Shown here: positions 25,501 to 40,500 of the stretch, one piece after another
Layout: each line of letters opens with the position of its first letter
How positions within the stretch are numbered: position 1 is the stretch's first letter
NCBI GenBank assembly: GCA_028554795.2
Contig: CM068842.1
Location: forward strand, 54,697,608 to 54,761,607
DNA: 64,000 bases
Direction: 5' to 3'
Source of the DNA: Sinohyriopsis cumingii
Taxonomy: Eukaryota > Mollusca > Bivalvia > Unionida > Unionidae
Notes under the pieces: model-generated
What the model was told of the DNA's origin: nothing
Databases searched by the model: none
What the model saw: only the letters and a program-made list of their open reading frames with translations
Translations under genes and position numbers: made by a program

Positions 25501-28500
25501 ATTCAGTGGTTCAGGTGATAGTATTTCAGACTTGTGACAAGAAGGGTGCAGATTTGAATCCTATCATCGGATCAGCCTGGATTGGCTAATGTGTTTTGTC
25601 GTTGGGCAAGGCACTTTACTCCAATTGCCTTGGCACTAAATAACCTAATTGTTTTGCAGTGCCATAAAAGCACCAAATCAACAACAGCAAATCCATAAAT
25701 TGTACAGAATTTTATGTCATAAAATAAGTATTATGTCAGTAATAAATCTTAAAATTTCCAGCAATAGTAAACAAAACTTAAAGTTGGTGGATATGTCATT
25801 TGCAAAACACTGATCTCTAGTTCATTGATCATAAGTAAAATTAAAAACTAAAATAATGAAGCAAACTGTTGAGGATGTTCCCAAGTTGTTCATCAAGAGA
25901 GCAGGAAATTTTCAAATTAATTTTCAGCATGTATAGGGTGAAAAATCTGAGTTGTAAGTTACATTCCAAAATCAAATAAATTGCATGCTAATCTTGTAAG
26001 TTCTTGACCATGTTTGACCGTACGAGAAAAGTATATTTGTTGACCTAATTCACGATGCAAGTCATAAATGATAGCACCAATAGAATTTCTGACACAGTTA
26101 TTCAGATTTTTATAAATTTGTTTGGTGTTAGAATGTTATGTCTAGGTATCTTGCTATCTTGCCAGCAAATTGAAATGTAAGAGATATTGTTTATATCAAA
26201 CAGTGTTTACATCAATATAATGCCCATTTTCAGTACCCTGATTTTATACAAAGCACATTTTTTTGTTGATTGGCAGACAAAACAGGTTTATTTTGACTTT
26301 CTTGCACAGCTATATCTGTGCATTTTGCTTCAACAATGCAGAAAAAGTCAAAATGTTGCAGCTGATTTTCAAGAACTTGAGATTTTCTAGCATCTCTTGA
26401 TGCCAAATAACTAGTTCCTGTTTGTATCCATTGTTACATACTTGTATCAATTGTTACCTACTTGTATCCATTTTTACATACTTGTATGCATTGTTACATA
26501 CTTGAATCCATTGTTACATACTTGTATCCATTGTTACATACTTGTATCCATTGTTACGTAATTGAATCCATTGTTACATACTTGTAAGATTTCAAATTTA
26601 CCTAACACTTTTTGATATTACTGTAGCTAAAGAATGATTTCTTAACAGTAATGCTTTTGAAAAAAGAGAAGAGAGTTGTTGTGTACAATCAAACCATCCT
26701 GTTAGCCAAGATGTAGTATGTATGCCATATTTTCCAGTTCAGTGACTGATAAAGTGTACATGTGTTTGATATCATATTTCTTAAGAAAAAAATATCTGGA
26801 AGATAATGACTAATCTGCAGCAGTAACATAGAATGGAACAAAAATGAGCCAGATTTGTGATATTGTATTAGAGAGATGAGGTAAAGAGATAATGTATGCA
26901 TTGAGTCACCAAATGGACAAGAAAAGTTCTTGCCATGGATGTAATAAAGAAAATAACTATTTAAATTATCCAAATTCACAATATTAACCCAATACATCTG
27001 GAAAACAAGAATAAAAAAACATCCATCAACTTAAGTCTTTCAAATTGAAGATTATTCATCTCAAGGGTCCTCTAATATGTTTCACAAATTTTACTGAGAA
27101 AGCTAAAATCCTGTTATTTCACCAATTAATGACTACATTTTTCATATGCAGCTCCTAATATAGTAAGATTGGTTCTTTGGTGTCTCTCTGTTAACACAAT
27201 CACAACTTCATTTTATATTTGCAGTGATACTTTAGTCTTTTCATGGGTCTCAGTTTTCATGGTTTTGTAAATAATTTTTTAAAAAAAACCATTTTCATGG
27301 GTTACCTTAAGTTTGTGGATTTGCAGAGTTGGCACATTTGCTGGTACGTAATTTTATGTATTAACCTCTACAAATATCCCAAATAAAGAAGACAAAAGAA
27401 CAAAACCATAACAACAACATAAATGGCTGCATCAATAGTTAAAGAGTACTACCGCACTTGTAGATCTCCATTCCAATGCAAATAAATGACCCATAATCTA
27501 GTGTTTCAAAATTAAGTAACTTATAACTATGAAATTTTTGCAAAAACTTTTGCGATGTACCATAAATTTTATGATATCAAAATCTGTACCATATACAACA
27601 GTCATTTGTAGCTCTACTTGTCATAGACTCAAAGAGTTTATGCGATGGCCTGTTGTCCAACATCCATCATCTGTCCTTCCATTAGCACAAGTTTGTTATC
27701 ACTACACCCTCTAAACTACTTGAGGAACTGCCGAGAAACTTTATACATACATTCACAACATGGTCTGGTTGGTCCTAAATGAAAATGGTGCCACTGGGAC
27801 ATTCAGTATGGCAACCACTCCAGTCACTTTCCTAAATGAAAACAGTCCAGATATTACATTGAACATGGCCACAATGGCATCCATCATAATCATCTCATTT
27901 TCACTACTTTTCCTAAATGTAAAGTTGTATTGACATTAGCTTTTCACCAAAAGAATTCTTATGGTTTCTAGTTGATCTTATTTGAAAATGGTGCTGACCT
28001 TACATTCAGTATGGCGACCATGGCAGCCATCTTAAAACTCTCCTCCAGGGTGGCTGGTCATATCTGCACGCATTTAAAGACTTCCTGGGATATCTAATTG
28101 CTCCTGAATGAAAAGGATGGCAATCTGACATCCAATAAGACCACCATGGAAGCTGTCTTGAAAATCTGGTAAATGCTATTTCTCTAAAACAAGAAGTCAT
28201 ATTGACATGTGGTTTTCAGCAAAAGTAAACTACATGTCTGGTTGGTTAAAACTGAAAATAATGTTGATCTGACACAGAATGTGGCTGCCAGCTTCTCCTC
28301 CTAAATGAAAAGTTATATTGATATGGGGTATTCACCAGAAGACTTCTTTCAGCATCTGGTTGGTCCTGAATGAAAATAATGTTTTTCTGACATCCACTAT
28401 GGCTGCCATAGTTATCATTTTGAAAATAATGTCATCACTGCTCCACCTGAATGGTCATATTGACATGGAGGTTGTCACCCCCAAAAAAACTGTTATGACA

Positions 28501-31500
28501 TTTAGTTGGGCCTAATCTTACATCCAGTATGGCTGCCACAATGGTCATTGAGAAAATCTAGTTTTCCTGGATTTGGATGGTTAATGATATCAACAAAGGA
28601 CTTCTCATAATCTCTAGTTGGTCCTAAATGAAAAATGGTGCCAGTGTTACATCCAGTGGCCATTACAGTTGTCATCTTTGAAAATTTTATTATTGCTCAA
28701 GAATGTCACAGATAGTATTAACAACACTCAGCAGTTACAAAGAAGAAATGGTCTTCTCTAGGATTCCTGGAAATTCTTTTCATCCAGTAGAGTGTCTATC
28801 CCTTCAAGGGACTCATGTTATTGATTACAGTCAATGAGAACATTTTATCTGACAGTCTGATTAAACTAATGTCTCTTGTGTAAATAGTTCTAGTCAGATT
28901 AATAAGAGAATATTACTAAAATAGGCATACAAGACATACTTCAAGATACCAGTCTCTGAGGCATAGTATGACAGATATTGCACCTGATATTTCAAGATAC
29001 CAGTCTTTTTTAAGGCAGGGAATGACAGATATTGTGACATATTTCAAATTACCAGTCTCTGAGGTATAGTATGACAGATATTGCACCTGATATTTCAAGA
29101 TACCAGTCTTTGAGGCATAGTATGACAGATATTGTACCTGATATTTCAAAATACCAGTCTTTGAGGCATAGTATGACAGATATTGCACCTGATATTTCAA
29201 GATACCAGTCTTTTTTAAGGCAGGGAATGACAGATATTGTGCCTGATATTTCAAATACCATTCTTTGAGGTATAGTATGACAGATATTGCACCTGATATT
29301 TCAAGATACCAGTCTGTGAGGCATTGTATGACAGATATTGCACCTGATATTTCAAGATACCAGTCTTTTTTAAGGCAGGGAATGACAGCTATTGTGCCTG
29401 ATATTTCAAAATACCAGTCTCTGAGGCATAGTATGACAGATATTGCACCTGATATTTCAAAATACCAGTCTATGAGGCATAGTATGACAGATATTGCACC
29501 TGATATTTCAAGATACCAGTCTGTGAGGCATTGTATGACAGATATTGCACCTGATATTTCAAGATACCAGTCTTTTTTAAGGCAGGGAATGACAGATATT
29601 GCACCTGGCATTTCAAAATACCAGTCTGTGAGGCATAGTATGACAGATATTGCACCTGATATTTCAAGATACCAGTCTTTGAGGCATAGTATGACAGATA
29701 TTGCACCTGATATTTCAAGATACCAGTCTTTGAGACATAGCAAGACAAATATTGTTTTTTCATATACTGTAATAGGAAATGTTTACTTTATATAAAATGC
29801 ATATATAAATACTGCTCTAGAATTCTTTAGAATTAAAGGTTTGAAAGGAACAAAACTAAATTATGTTCATTGTGTTGTTCCCACTGTGCAATATAATGCA
29901 GGTCAGCAAAATAAAGTTAGAGTTTTTTTGTACATTGAAATGACTTTACATACCATTTTATAGGAATATAATTAAACTTGTTTGCATGTGATACATTTTG
30001 TGGTTTTGTACGTGATCATCTTTTTTGGCTTAGATGTTTTGGAGAATCTTGAAAGAGAACCATCTTTAGATTTAGAAAATGCATATTTTATAAACTAAAA
30101 TGTTCCTCAATTCCATTCAGTAATAGTCATATGTAAACCTTGAGAAAATTAATTTCATCTTGGAAAAACCCTGGAAATTTATCTTTAGAAAAGTGTGGGA
30201 ACCAATGGTAATAGTGACATGAAAAAAAAGTAAATGGCAATGTAAGGGGCAAAATCTGTCACAGTATTCCATACTCACTTTGAATAGTTAGTCACATTGC
30301 TTTATCAGGGGATCTGTAGATGATGTTACTCTTCCAGCAAATTTTGGGTGCATCCTGATTTCCTGTACTTTTTAACCCCTGATGGCAGACGCTTTAAAAA
30401 GCATTCAGAATTTGTACACAAAGTGGCAGAAGATATCATCAGCAAACGCAGAAGAGAATTGGTAACTAGTTTTTATAATTTTACATGTTAAACAATTTTA
30501 GGATTTAATGTATTTTTAATGAACCAATTTTAAGAGCCAATGTTTAATATCAACTATCCTAATAAATAAGGGAAAATCACCATCACCACAGCAACTAATA
30601 TGCCCTATTCTCCACAACACCACCAATGACATCACCATCACCACGGCAACTAATATGCCTTATTCTCCTCAACAACACCAATGACATCACCATTTTTCAA
30701 CACACATATACACTCCCCATCACTGTCACCACCTTACACATTGAACATATCGCTGTAAGTCACTCTAAACATAATATGTGTCAGTATCTACAGACCAACA
30801 TTGACTTTGAGACAGGGAGCATGTGTCATTAACTATGGACTACTGATGTATGATGTTGTTGGCAAAGGTCTGAGAATGACCTGACTGATTAGCACACTGG
30901 CAGATTGTTGGATATTCAAAACCAAATGTCCATCACTGCGTCATGTATAAATTCAAATCATCATAGCTTGACTTTTTAGTTAGTTTTTATTCAATTGCCA
31001 GTATGCACTAAAGAAACAACACTGATATTCAAGGAGTAATCAAGTAAGTGTCAAGCATAAATACTTTCTTTTTACATGATGTGCTATGGTAATAAGCAGG
31101 CACTGGGCATGGCTATCCCAGCAATGGTGATAGACCAATGCTAACACTAACACCAATGTCATTATTTTCATTAACAACAGATGTGGCAACTTTTGAGTTT
31201 GGTCTTAAAATAGATGTTTGTTTAAAGAAATAATTTATTGACATGAAAATCAGACTTTTGTGAATGAGAAGATTAACTTGTTAAGGCATAGATGAAGATA
31301 TGATCAGTTTTCTTTCTTTTATAGGAAAAGAACAAAAAAACAGAGCAGACTGGTTCAAAGAAATGTCTAGATTTTCTGGATATTCTTCTGATTGCTAAAG
31401 ATGAAAATGGACAGGGTCTCAGTCAACTGGAGATCAGGAATGAAGTGGATACTTTCCTTTTTGAAGGTGATGAAGTTGTTAAAGATCTGAAATTTGCACA

Positions 31501-31527
31501 CACTACTCTTTTACATACACACACACA

Positions 31528-31564
<37 letters not shown>

Positions 31565-34500
31565 CTTATTTAAATAATTTGAGTTTTATGGCTAATATAT
31601 GTGACAGACATACACATGCAAGTTTGTTATCCTTTCATGATTTGTTCTCTTTTTTTGTTTCATCTCCCCCACCTCCATTTTTTTTTCTTTCTAGTTATTA
31701 TTATTGCTCTTCAATCAATGTTAAGTTTTAAAACCAAAATATTGTGTTGTTAATTTTTGAGTTTACAGGTGCTTATACACAATCAAAATGGCATGACGTT
31801 TGCACAGCTTGAAAATTACAAATCTCATCAGTAGCAGAATTGCACAATTTAATTGCATTTTGTATGCAGGGAGATTCTAAAAGAGTTTAGCACAAAATGC
31901 AGTTTGTGTCCTAAAAAAATCAGTGATTCCAATTGTTATCAAACGACGGATTTTTTCTGCAATGGGATTTGACATAAATGGTCATGTGATACTGATCTGA
32001 AATTTTGTACACGATATTAAATTCTGGGGACTACATTTATTTACCAATGAGTTTCCAGTGCACTTTAGGTTAAGCTTTGTCACTCTGTACAAACTTCTTA
32101 CACCATAATGATAAAGGTAGTAGACCTCCTACCCCTATGTCTTCTGATCAGAATTTGTAAACCCAGATTAAACTTGCCAATTAGAACTTCAGACAGTGTA
32201 ATTGCACAGTCCTTCCTGCGCTCCAACACTTACCCTTTTAGCAAAACAAAGCTTATGGCAGGATTTACAAGCAACTCTACATTTGTAAATTACTATATTT
32301 TTGATTGGGCAATATGTTTGCCAGCCGTTTATGAAGGTCATATGACTGTATGAGCAGGGTTCTCAGTTAAAATGGATAAGATTTTGGTTTTGAAAGACTG
32401 AAATGCATAGAAAGAAGGAATAATCATTGCTTAAACTACACATTCCAAATGCAAGCTAATCTTGAATAAAATCTAAAGCCTGTTTTTTTAAAAATCATTC
32501 AGAATGACAGAAATTCTTCATTGCAATGGCCCACTCTGACACTACCTTATAATGCTATATAAGAGTTGATGACCCATACTAGGGAAGATGGGGCTAGGTA
32601 TTTGGGCACAGCATGAAGAGGCTAATGAAAGAAAAGAATGACATAACTAAAATCAATTGCTTTGTTGATGAAATCTGCTAATCTGATAACAAAAAGAAGG
32701 TTACATGATCATGGTTGAGTATTTATTAAAGTGTACATTTCACCTAATCATTCACAAAGTTCACACGAAGTATTTTGGAATGAGACAATGCAGAACCAGT
32801 ATCTCAGATGATAAAGTATTAAAAATCTTGCTTGAGTGGAATAATATTACATTCAATAATTTGCTATTCATGAGTAGCGATGTGAGTAGTGATATATGAT
32901 GATTTTCACTATTGCAGCTCTGGGTTGCATGATCTTTTGACCTTCATTTCCATGTCTCTAATTTGTAACTATTATAGAGTGAAAGAAGAGAGGTTTATTT
33001 AAATCTCCATAGTTTATGTATTTGTCTATACTATTTAGTTCATATTCATCTAATATATGTTGTTGTTCATCCTTCGAGTTCAAAGATGACCATGCCATCA
33101 CTGACTGATTTGGTTTCTGTGAGTACATGAATAGCTGACTAGGCCGATTTGTCTGTGGCACATCTGACAGGTGATGCTGCTTGGATTCACTTGATCAATA
33201 GAGTATGTGCTTGTACATTTTTTACATTATGTTTCTGCACTGCCTCTGCAGTTTTCCTTCATTCAGAACATATGTAGGTCCAGTATGGATGAGACTCTGT
33301 CAGATAGAGCAGTCCTGTGTGAGATCTTCCCAAGACTCAGGGTCAGTGTTGAAATGTTTCAAGGATGAAATGTGGGAATCTTTAAAGCATTTCTTCTGAC
33401 CACCCTGAAACCACTTTGACTCCTTTAGTTCACCACAGAATATCTTCTTTGGTAGATGCTCTTATGGCGACATGGCTTGCCAGTCTCAACAGTGATCTCA
33501 TCAGCAGAGTGTGGATGCTTGAAATGTCTGCCCTTGTTAGCGTCTTAGTATCTGAGATCTTCTTCTGTCATCATATCCTCACCAGTTTCCTCAGGCAATC
33601 CATATAAAAATGGTTCAGTTTCTTGGCATGGTGTCTGTACACAGTTCATGTTTCATATGCATTTAGCTGAGACAGCAAAACAATGATTTTGGACTACATG
33701 TGATAGTATGCTGCTGAGATAAGTGAACTTGTCCACTATCACAAGGGCTTGGCCATTTACTGTGATGGTAGGCTCTATGTAAGGCTTTCCTGGTGTAAGT
33801 TGTCGCATCACCTCTCTATTTGTGATATTGATTGTGAGACTGAAATTGTCATGGATTAGTCCTGGAGGATTAAGTAAAATGGATCAGTACTATAGAATTA
33901 TATACAATGGATCATTACTAGAGGATTAAATACAAAAAATATACTTATGATGTATGACATACTTTTAGGTTTATACAATATACTAAAAAGTGGTAAGGGG
34001 AAATAACTCTTATAATTCAATTGAAACCAAATTGACCGTCTCATCACCAAAGGCCCATGCACATGAGTGGACACATTGAGCCACTGACCATGAATTTGTG
34101 TCCAGACTTTTTTCAGTACGCAACAGCAGTGATCAAACCTCAATCCTTTAAGCTGAATAGTAGGTACTTTATGACAAAAGTATCTAATCTCAGGCCTTTC
34201 ATGATAATTGCAGGTCATGATACAACAGCTAGTGCTCTCTCCTGGACATTGTTTTCTTTGGCAGAACATCCAGATATTCAGCATAAAGTACAAGCAGAGA
34301 TAGATGAAGTTCTAGCTGGGAGAGACTCAGATGAAATTCTTTGGTAATAATAATGTTAAATTTTGATAATAAAGAATGTTTAATCTATCTCTGTAGTTAA
34401 ATTCAACAGTTTTTTAGCAATATATGGTTCACAAAAAATGTATCTCATACACTTGTTCCGGAGAGATTGGCAAGTTACACTCATGGCCCTGTACTGAAAT

Positions 34501-37500
34501 TTGACTATTGATTCTGAAGATTATATTAGCATGAATAACTACAAATGTTTTATAAATAAAGAACTTTCAGTGGTAATTCAGACAATGGCTGTTTATGGTT
34601 TTCATGAATGTCAACTCGTTCAGTTCTTAATTTGAATCAACATAGATTTTGCAGGAGCCAGTGTTATGAAAATATTTATAATAAATTAATAATTCACTTC
34701 TTTTTCTTTCTTTCTTGAGACATAAATTATACTTTTCTCATAAAACCTCACAACTTCCGCTTTTTTCACTCATTTAAGTCGGTTTTGCTGGGGATTTTTT
34801 TTTGGTTAGAATTGACCATGTGAAAAATGTCACATCTCCTCCTGAAAAGTTGATCATATAGATATGAGTGTTTATGAGAAAAACAGTTCTTGTATCCTGT
34901 GTTTTGATCCTATATATAAATTATGCCCTCATTAACATTTACTGTGGTATCGGGGCCCCAAGTGGCTGAGTAATCTAAAGCACTCTCCGTAATGGATCAC
35001 TGCCATCTCACCTCTGTCTGCATAGGTTCGAGTCTCAGATTCGGCCATTGTGGGTATGTGAGAAAGCTTGCCAGTAGCTTCTCGAGGGTCGGTGGTTCTT
35101 TCCAGGGCTTTCCTATGTTCTTCTTCCACCATTAATACTGGCCACCATTTATAGCCTATTGTGTGCTGAAAAATGGCGTTAAACTCTACAACAACAACAA
35201 CAAAATTACTGTGGTAGCACTAGTGATTATATTGAAGTCCTGTTCTTCTTACTTTTATATCGCCCAGAGAACTGAATAAAACATTTGCAGGAATTCATGA
35301 TGAATTTGACTGAGTTGTCTCCAGATGAAAATGATGTCCTTTTTTATACTCAAATGAGTTGTTGTTGCTGTCCTATTGTTGTCATCATAAAAATTATGCT
35401 CTTTCTTATATTTCTTTGGAACAAATGTTTATATAGACAGTAGTTTTTACATAATATTTTACATATCAATCTAACATCCAATATGGCATTCTTTGTAGCA
35501 GTCTTAAAAATCTTTCATGCCTTCTGTGAGATATGACCCATAGTGCAGTTTTTGCACTGTAACGTTATTTGAAAAACATTCATTTGATTTTTAGGAAACA
35601 TGAATAGGCAGGTTCTATATTCCATATTTGATATAATATATACATCAGTCAGAGGGGCCCAGAGTGGCCAAGTGGTCTAAAGCACTCACTGTTCCATTAT
35701 ACTGGCCACCATGTATAGCCTATCTTGTGCTGAAAAATGGCATTAAACCCTAGAACAACTAGAACAACAACATCAGTCAGAGAGCACCTGTTCCATTTGA
35801 TCTTAACTTGCACATAAAACCACCTCTAAATACAATTGTGTCAATCATAACATGTCACATGGAATTGAAAGGTCATTTAAAATCCATCTAGAACATCATT
35901 ACTTTTTCAGAAACATTCCATCATACATGCCTGGTGTTATCAATCATTACCACTTTTTCTATTAAATCAGTCTCAGAATTGGATCTTACATGTACATGTG
36001 TTTTATTTGTGGTGACCATGTTGAGAGAGAGAGAATCCCCACAGAGGAGAGTTTCAAATGTAGACAAAGGGAGCTAACTCATCCAGTATGTATATGCACA
36101 TGTTGAGGACACTATGATGTCATTGGTTTACATTCAAATTAGAATTTGTTAGCTCTGCTCATCTAAGACCAAAGGAGATTACGAGACAGTGTCTTTCTTC
36201 CATCATCCATCTTTTATCACACTTTCTTATCGTCACTTCTCCTGAACTACTGGGAGAATTGCCATGAAACTACAAACACACTCATCCTAAGGTCTAAATG
36301 AAAATGGTGCCCCTTGGACATCAAGGGTAACTCTCTCTGTGGCCATATTGAAAATCTTGTTTTTTTACCCCTTCTAAATGTTGGGCATCTTGAAAATCAT
36401 GGTATCACAACTCCTTTTCAATGGATGGTTGTATTGACATGTGTTTTCACTATATGACTTATTGTGAAGTCTGGTTGGTCATAAAAGAAAATTTTACCAA
36501 TCTGACATCCAATATGGCCATCATGGTTGCCATCTTGAATAATATCTTATTTTCAACCCCTTCTGAACAGATGTTTGTACTGACATGGCATTTTCACTAA
36601 AATATTTCTTATCATGTCAAGTTGGTCCTAAATTAAGAAAGTGCTGATCTGATATAGTTTGTAGTTTGGGGGGGAAATGTTGGTTTTAACAGCACTTTAA
36701 ACACAATGGCTATGTAAAATGCAAGGACACACAAAGGCAGCTGACCTTGGCAGGCCTCTGTGGCAATGGAATCCATGACCCATTTGACCATGTTTCTGAT
36801 GTTCTTCCAACTAAGCTAACCCATCTTACCTCTCTGACATAGAATATCTCTGCCCTGATGAACATCTTGAAAATCTTGTTGTTTCTGCTTCAAAAAAGAT
36901 GTTCATATCAATATGGGGTTTTCACTAAAAGATTTCTTATGATATCTACTTGGTCCTAAATGAAATGGTGCTGTTGTAACATTCAGTATGGATAGCATGG
37001 CAGTCATCTTGAGAATCCCAACCAGTAAAGCTTGTGCAATGGATTTTTTGCCTATCACCCTTTTGCCTCTCATACATAAATTATAGAGGTCATAGTCACC
37101 AGCTTGATAATCGTATCTCTACTCCTACTAAACAAAGACATATTCTGGTTTTTAGTTAGTCCCTGACAGCTTGATAATTTAGTTAGTCCCTGACAGCTTG
37201 ATAATCATATCTCTACTCATACTGAACAAAGACATATTATGGTTTTTTGTTAGTCCCTGGAAGAGAAAGATGCCAATAATGGACACCACAGTAGACATTT
37301 TGAAAATCTTGTTATTGATAATTGTAACTGACAGTCATTATCACCATGGGGTTTTCAAAAGACTACTTATTATGGTATCTAATTTGTCCTAGATGATAAT
37401 CATACCCTAAAACATCCATTATCCTTATTGAAAATCTTTGTTACTGGTCATCTTGAACATATGCTTTACTGATATGGGTTTTCACTTGTCACAATAATGG

Positions 37501-40500
37501 ACAGCTGTAGCAACATGGGATTTTCCATTGAATATTTCTTATGTTTGGTTGGTCCTCGATGAAAATAGTGTCCATTGGACATCCAGTATGACTGCTGTAG
37601 TGACCATCTTGAAAATCATGTTATTGCTATTTCTCCAGTATTGTTACATCTTGAAGATTGTATCACCACTTATGAACAGATGTTTGAATTAGCCCAAAAT
37701 GAAACTGGTGTCCTAACAACATCCAGTATCCCCACCATGATTGACATCTTACAAAATGTATTGCTAGTTGTCTTGAACAAATGTCATATTGATATGTGGT
37801 GTTTACTTGTCTCCAAAATGGATAGCTGTAATAGCATGAGGTTTTCACTGACAGTCTTCCTATTATGTCTAGCTGGTCCTCAATGAAGATTGTACCTTGT
37901 GGACATCCAATATGGCCACTATAGAGTAAATCTTGAAATCTTGTTTTTGCTACTTTTCCTAAACAAACAGGTCATATTGACATCAGGTTTTCACTTCAAG
38001 ACTTCTTATGTTACATAGTTGATAGTTAAATAAAAATAGTATCAATCAGATCTCCAATGGCTGCCATGATGGCAGTCTTGGAAACTTTTAACACTACATC
38101 CTCAGGACAAATTGTCAGATCAGCATAAAGACTTTTTATGATACAAAGTTTGTCCAGAAAAAATTGTGATGATCAAACTTCAAATCTAGTTTTTGCTATT
38201 TCTCATGAATAGATAGCTGTGATAACATTGTGTAATAATGAAAAAGGTGTCAGTCAGACCTCCAACATGGCTGCCATCTTCAGATCTAGTTATTGCTATT
38301 TCTCATGAATAGATAATTGTGATAACATTGTGTAATAATGAAAAAGGTGTCAGACCTCCAACATGGCTGCTATCTTCAAATCTAGTTATTGCTATTTCTC
38401 ATGAATAGACAGTTGTGATAACTTTGTGTATTAATGAAAAGTGTCAGTCAGACCTCCATCATGGCTGCCATCTTGAAACTCTAGTTATTGCTACTTTTCC
38501 TGAATGGGTAGTCATAGTGACATGGTTGGTCCTAAATGAAAATGTTGCCAATTACCAGTAGAACTACAGTCTGGCCACCATGTTACCCATCTTTAAATGT
38601 TATTGATATTTCTCCTCCTCAAATGATAACATAGACATGCGGTTGTCACTGAAAGACCTATTATGATAACTAGTTGGACATAAATAAAATGTTGATGATT
38701 AGACATCCAACTTCATGGAAGTGGTGGCCTTCTTGAATGTATTGTGATCACATTAAGGGATGGTCTTATTGAAATAGATTTTTCACTGCAACACTTTTCA
38801 TTATATGAAGCTGGTTCTAAATAAAAATGATTCCTGTGCAGTTTCACAGATTTCTTAACAACTTCTTTTCATTACTGGAATTCTATTCAGACATTAAAAA
38901 ACAACAGCCTCTTCTTGCAATATTCCTATATTATAATGGTGCTGATTCAGACTACAAAATGGTTGCCCAGGTGGCCATCTTGAAAATCTGTATATGTCTA
39001 TGTCTTCTGCATGCATGGTTGTATTGTCAAGCGATTTTTGCTAAAGCACTATATCAACATTTAGCTGGTTCTGAATGAAAATGGTGCTCATCTGACCTCA
39101 AACATGGCACCATAGTGGCAAAAATTTAAAAACTTGTTAAAGATCCTCGTATGACATTCACATAACTACATGCAGTATTAATTTAGTTTTTAATGAAAAT
39201 GGTGCAGTACAGGCCACCATCTTTTCTGCACTTAAGAAGTTTTAAAACCATATCTATTTGGGATAAAGTCAAAGGTGATTGCTTGCATTTTTGTCCTTTA
39301 TTGAACTTATGAGCACAGTAACTTGTTCATAGACAAGTGAAATTGACCAGACCTTGTATTTAATTGCTAATCCAATGTACAAGAGGATAGTCATCATTCA
39401 GTCACCATTTTTAGGTATCAGTGGATTGTTATCAAACCCAGTTTGTGGATATATCTGAAGAATTTCTTGAATGATACCACTTCAGTCAGTACAATTTGTT
39501 AATAATTTTTTTTAAGAATAATGATAGATTTAACCAAACTTTGAAAGTGGGTATACCATGACAATGTCTGGGACAGGTTCATTGATCTTTTATCAGTGAT
39601 ATTATTTTCAGGGTCAAAGGCCATTCTATTTTTTTTTACTAAGTTTGATATGTTGGAGTTTCTTAACAATATCAGTGATAATTTAAATACTTATCAGTTG
39701 AAAACATTAAACGTTTTTTAAAAAATTATTTTGGATTCCTAGAAATTGTTGAGTGCACAGTACAGGTGTTTTATTTTAAAAAAATGATAATTGCTTCTTA
39801 TACACTTGCCATAATGATGTTCATCCATCTGTCTGCTACCTATTTTGTTTCAGCACAATGACTTGATCTGTCCACCATCTTCATCTTCCAAACTTGCTGA
39901 ATTGCTTGTACTTGTGTTAAAGAAGAAACAAATCAATTGTAGGCCAAAAATGTCAAAGGTCAAGTAACTTTGGTTGAAAGGATAACATTTTACATACAAT
40001 AACATTATTTCTAAATCACCTACAAGGACCTATCATTGTAATGGCTTGTACTTTGTGGTAAGGACAAGCCTATTGATTTTGAGGTCAAAGGTCAAGAATA
40101 AGAACATTGATTTGCACACAGTAACATTAGTTCTGTGTTGCAAACCTTGACCAAACATTATGGATGACGTACAGTTTTGGTAAGGAAGAAGCCCATCAAT
40201 ATTTGGATTCATAGGGGCAAAGGTCAAGGTCATTGACTAAAAGAAACATTGTTTCTTTACAAAACTTTCAATTATCTGCATACAGGACTATTACAGACAG
40301 ATGTATACATTTGATGCCCAATTTACGTCATAGATCCATTCCTGAGGTTATTGCATAAATTGAAAGTAATTTAAATGCATCTATGTGAGTTGCACACAGG
40401 TCACACAGCACATAGTGCCAGCAATGGCACATAAATGAGCACAGTGGTGCAAATTGAATGTTATTTCTTCATTATAAATAGTGAAAGTGTAAATTGAATT

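Larger units (their letters stand above)
25409..30337 (+). other. P450 intron 5 (4.9 kb)
   Basis: Holds a 20-bp array, a degenerate long-unit array (27600-28690) and the 51/54-bp array. The part 26100-27240 resembles sequence at 57600-59600 downstream of the gene. Confidence 0.7.
31467..34213 (+). other. P450 intron 7 (2.7 kb)
   Basis: Holds a CA microsatellite and a LINE 3' fragment. From 31570 to 33050 nothing was recognised. Confidence 0.7.

Noticed and set aside
28916..29743. 275-codon minus frame as a real gene
   Set aside because: The 51/54-bp period explains the open frame, there is no non-repeat domain, and plus-strand frames are open as well. Kept only as a finding to test.
33205..33607. 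Plus-strand frames of 63-64 codons
   Set aside because: They are antisense shadows of the LINE tail, which reads coherently on the minus strand.
34932..35132. Recurrent small protein with [13 protein letters not shown], also at 50682-50870 and 62695-62925
   Set aside because: All copies coincide with SINE family B, so the likeness comes from the repeat.
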